Assembly (NCBI GenBank): GCA_015689735.1
Contig: WVSP01000002.1
Coordinates: 620,001 to 684,000 of the forward strand
Length of the DNA: 64,000 nt
Direction: 5' to 3'
Origin: Rhodobacterales bacterium LSUCC0031
GTDB lineage: Bacteria; Pseudomonadota; Alphaproteobacteria; Rhodobacterales; Rhodobacteraceae
A model generated the notes under the pieces. The model made no database searches and was not told where the DNA came from. It saw nothing but the letters and a program-made list of their open reading frames with translations. Of this stretch, positions 62,273 to 64,000 are shown one piece after another. A program made the position numbers and the translations under genes. The first letter of the stretch is position 1. The number at the start of each line of letters is the position of its first letter.

Positions 62273-64000
62273 ATGACCACCGACCAGATGCGCGAACACG
62301 ACAAGCGCGATGATCAGATCGACGGGCCAGTTTTGGCCGAGGGTGTCGATGAAGACCCTGTCGAAGGCAATCGCCGCCTCTTTACCGGTCCGGCCTACAT
62401 GGCCGTGGCCTGTGTCTCGATCATCTACGCCGTGGTGCATATGCTGGCGCTCAATGGCGTCTCCATCTCGGCCTGGACGGGGATCGACCTCCCATTTTTG
62501 CCGCAATTCCCGCTCGAGACGTGGAATTTCCGCATTATGCATATCGCGGGGGCGCTCGCGCTCGGCTTTTTGATTTTCGCAGCCCACAGCTTTGCCGAAG
62601 ACACCGGCACGGGCAGGCAGACACGGCTGTTTTCGCTTTTGGCAGCGGCCTTCGGCATCCCCGCGCTGATCGCGGGTGCGACCGCGATCGGCTTTTCGGC
62701 CCAGATCGCATCAGGCACATTGCCGCAAATGGGCGGGTTGACGACATGGGCCGCCTTTCCCGGCACGCCCACCTATGCCGCCGAGGTGAATTGGTTCGGC
62801 ATCCCGCTCTTGATCGCGACCTTCGGTGCGATCCTGTCAGGCTGGTTCGAGCGCCGCGCACGCGACAGCTTTGCGGCTTCCGATATCGTGCTGGCGCTGT
62901 GCGGCATCGTCGTGGCCATCTACCTGATCGCCATCTACGGCACGGCGGCGCGCAACTCCGTCGGCACCACCTTCGTGCCGATCGGCGTGGCCTTTGCCGC
63001 AACCGCCGGATCGGCCTTGATCTTGGAGCTCACGCGCCGCGTCGCGGGTCTGGCGCTTGTGGTGATCACCGGAATTTTCCTGCTTTACACCTTTACCGCG
63101 CATCTTTTGCCCGGCCTTTTGGCCGTTGACCGCGCCTATAGCTGGCAGCGTTTCTTTGGCCATGTCTATTCGGATGCGGGCATCTTGGGGCCGACAACGG
63201 CGGTCTCCTCGACCTATATCATCTTGTTCATCATCTTCGCGGCCTTCTTGCAGGCATCGAAAGTGGGCGATTACTTCGTCAACTTCGCTTTCGCCATGGC
63301 CGGGCGCGCGCGCGGTGGACCGGCCAAGGTGGCGATCTTTGCCTCTGGCCTCATGGGCATGATCAACGGCACATCGGCGGGCAATGTCGTGGCGACAGGC
63401 TCGCTCACCATCCCGCTGATGAAGAAAGTGGGCTATCACAAAAAGACCGCCGGCGCGGTCGAGGCTGCGGCGTCGACCGGTGGGCAGATCATGCCGCCGA
63501 TCATGGGGGCAGGCGCCTTCATCATGGCCGAAGTCACCGGCATCCCCTACCAAGACATCGCGATCGCGGCGATCATCCCCGCGATCCTGTACTTCGCCTC
63601 GGTCTATTTCATGGTCGATCTGGAGGCCGCCAAACTCGGCATGCGCGGCATGCGCGAGGATGAACTGCCCAAGCTCAACCGCCTGATCAAACAGGTCTAT
63701 CTCTTCGTGCCGATCATCATCCTGATTGCCGCGCTCTTCATGGGCTACTCGGTTATCCGGGCAGGTACACTGGCCACGGTTGCCGCTGCGATGATCAGCT
63801 GGCTGACCCCACAAGCGATGGGGCTGCGCGCGATCCTCAAAGCCTTCGAGCTTGCCGGCATCATGTCGATCCAGATCATCGCGGTCTGTGCCTGTGCCGG
63901 CATCATCGTGGGTGTGATCTCGCTCACAGGTGTTGGGGCGCGCTTTTCGAACGTGCTGCTTGATCTGGCCGGTGTCAGCCAGCTTTTGGCGCTTTTCTTC
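62273..64000 (+). CDS. TRAP transporter permease, fused DctQM type (3' end missing)
   Basis: Inner-membrane permease of a TRAP-TAXI system; the window holds the first 576 residues. The N terminus is a hydrophilic leader (about 1-45), then a group of small-subunit-like helices (about 45-260) and a DctM-like large domain. The DctM part includes GILGPTTAVSSTYIILFIIFAAFLQ (near 302), GLMGMINGTSAGNVVATGSLTIPLMKKVGY and AAASTGGQIMPPIMGAGAFIMAE (near 400), the usual TRAP signatures. A fused permease is normal for TAXI systems. The start at 62273 has GAGGGAG upstream; the nearby ATGs at 62265 and 62268 run into a stop. Confidence 0.92.
   Translation, partial: MTTDQMREHDKRDDQIDGPVLAEGVDEDPVEGNRRLFTGPAYMAVACVSIIYAVVHMLALNGVSISAWTGIDLPFLPQFPLETWNFRIMHIAGALALGFLIFAAHSFAEDTGTGRQTRLFSLLAAAFGIPALIAGATAIGFSAQIASGTLPQMGGLTTWAAFPGTPTYAAEVNWFGIPLLIATFGAILSGWFERRARDSFAASDIVLALCGIVVAIYLIAIYGTAARNSVGTTFVPIGVAFAATAGSALILELTRRVAGLALVVITGIFLLYTFTAHLLPGLLAVDRAYSWQRFFGHVYSDAGILGPTTAVSSTYIILFIIFAAFLQASKVGDYFVNFAFAMAGRARGGPAKVAIFASGLMGMINGTSAGNVVATGSLTIPLMKKVGYHKKTAGAVEAAASTGGQIMPPIMGAGAFIMAEVTGIPYQDIAIAAIIPAILYFASVYFMVDLEAAKLGMRGMREDELPKLNRLIKQVYLFVPIIILIAALFMGYSVIRAGTLATVAAAMISWLTPQAMGLRAILKAFELAGIMSIQIIAVCACAGIIVGVISLTGVGARFSNVLLDLAGVSQLLALFF

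Noticed and set aside
1-64000. tRNA, rRNA, CRISPR arrays, insertion sequences or prophage
   Set aside because: No cloverleaf with TTCRANY, no rRNA stretches, no regularly spaced repeats and no transposase or integrase signatures were seen on either strand.

Overview
The window is 64 kb of GC-rich chromosomal DNA from an alphaproteobacterium, most likely a member of the Rhodobacteraceae (Roseobacter/Rhodobacter group). Supporting evidence: a puc light-harvesting operon (pucB, pucA, pucC) preceded by PpsR-type operators, an aglR-aglEFGA alpha-glucoside locus in the rhizobial/Rhodobacter order, a TRAP-TAXI transporter beside a DctB/DctD-like two-component system, IalB- and DUF882-type proteins, and the strong G/C third-position bias. 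The puc operon points to a phototroph. No tRNA, rRNA, CRISPR array, transposase or phage gene was found, and coding density is about 95%.

Layout. (1) 1-7662: sugar locus. The minus strand carries aglE (binding protein), aglF and aglG (permeases) and a partial aglA (alpha-glucosidase). The plus strand carries aglR (LacI type), a GH1 beta-glycosidase and glucokinase. Two LacI-type palindromes lie between the two arms. (2) 7659-16468: M32 carboxypeptidase, heme A synthase, a SpoU RNA methyltransferase, a ThiE-like protein, a cupin-XRE regulator and a divergent acyl-CoA ligase/DsbA-like/MFS group. (3) 16476-30889: mfd, a small membrane protein, hemB, a YSC84 lipoprotein, penicillin acylase, a P-loop ATPase, metA with a hydrolase, ppk2, a TetR regulator and a HerA-like ATPase. 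(4) 30890-31303: a gene-free stretch with two terminator-like hairpins and a good small-RNA candidate. (5) 31304-38295: ialB, then an L,D-transpeptidase/lpxD/acyl carrier protein/ketosynthase operon for envelope work, a divergent DUF882 gene, and overlapping msrB-msrA.

(6) 38346-41263: the puc operon, with an extra gene overlapping the end of pucC. The PucA sequence has Phe44-Leu45 where B850-type LH2 has Tyr-Tyr or Tyr-Trp, and it carries a C-terminal extension of about 60 residues. Both suggest a non-standard, blue-shifted peripheral antenna. (7) 41481-45893: a GntR regulator, an Ldh_2-type dehydrogenase and a mandelate-racemase-family enzyme (probably sugar-acid catabolism), with a split chromate transporter between them. 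(8) 46010-57517: ccmE, murI, an acyltransferase, an agmatinase-like enzyme, a flavin reductase, an M20 amidohydrolase, mazG, a DMT exporter, a FadL-like porin, two Fe-S assembly proteins, tpiA and a secreted triple-PPC-domain protein. (9) 57718-64000: dctB/dctD-like genes followed by a TAXI binding protein and a fused TRAP permease that runs off the window. A cluster of CGACCCA half-sites between dctD and the transporter looks like an activator-binding region.

The most promising less-described items are the unusual LH2 alpha subunit with its partner gene, the small-RNA locus at 30.95-31.17 kb, the dedicated ACP/ketosynthase/LpxD operon, and the DctD-like regulator with an altered GAFTGA loop.
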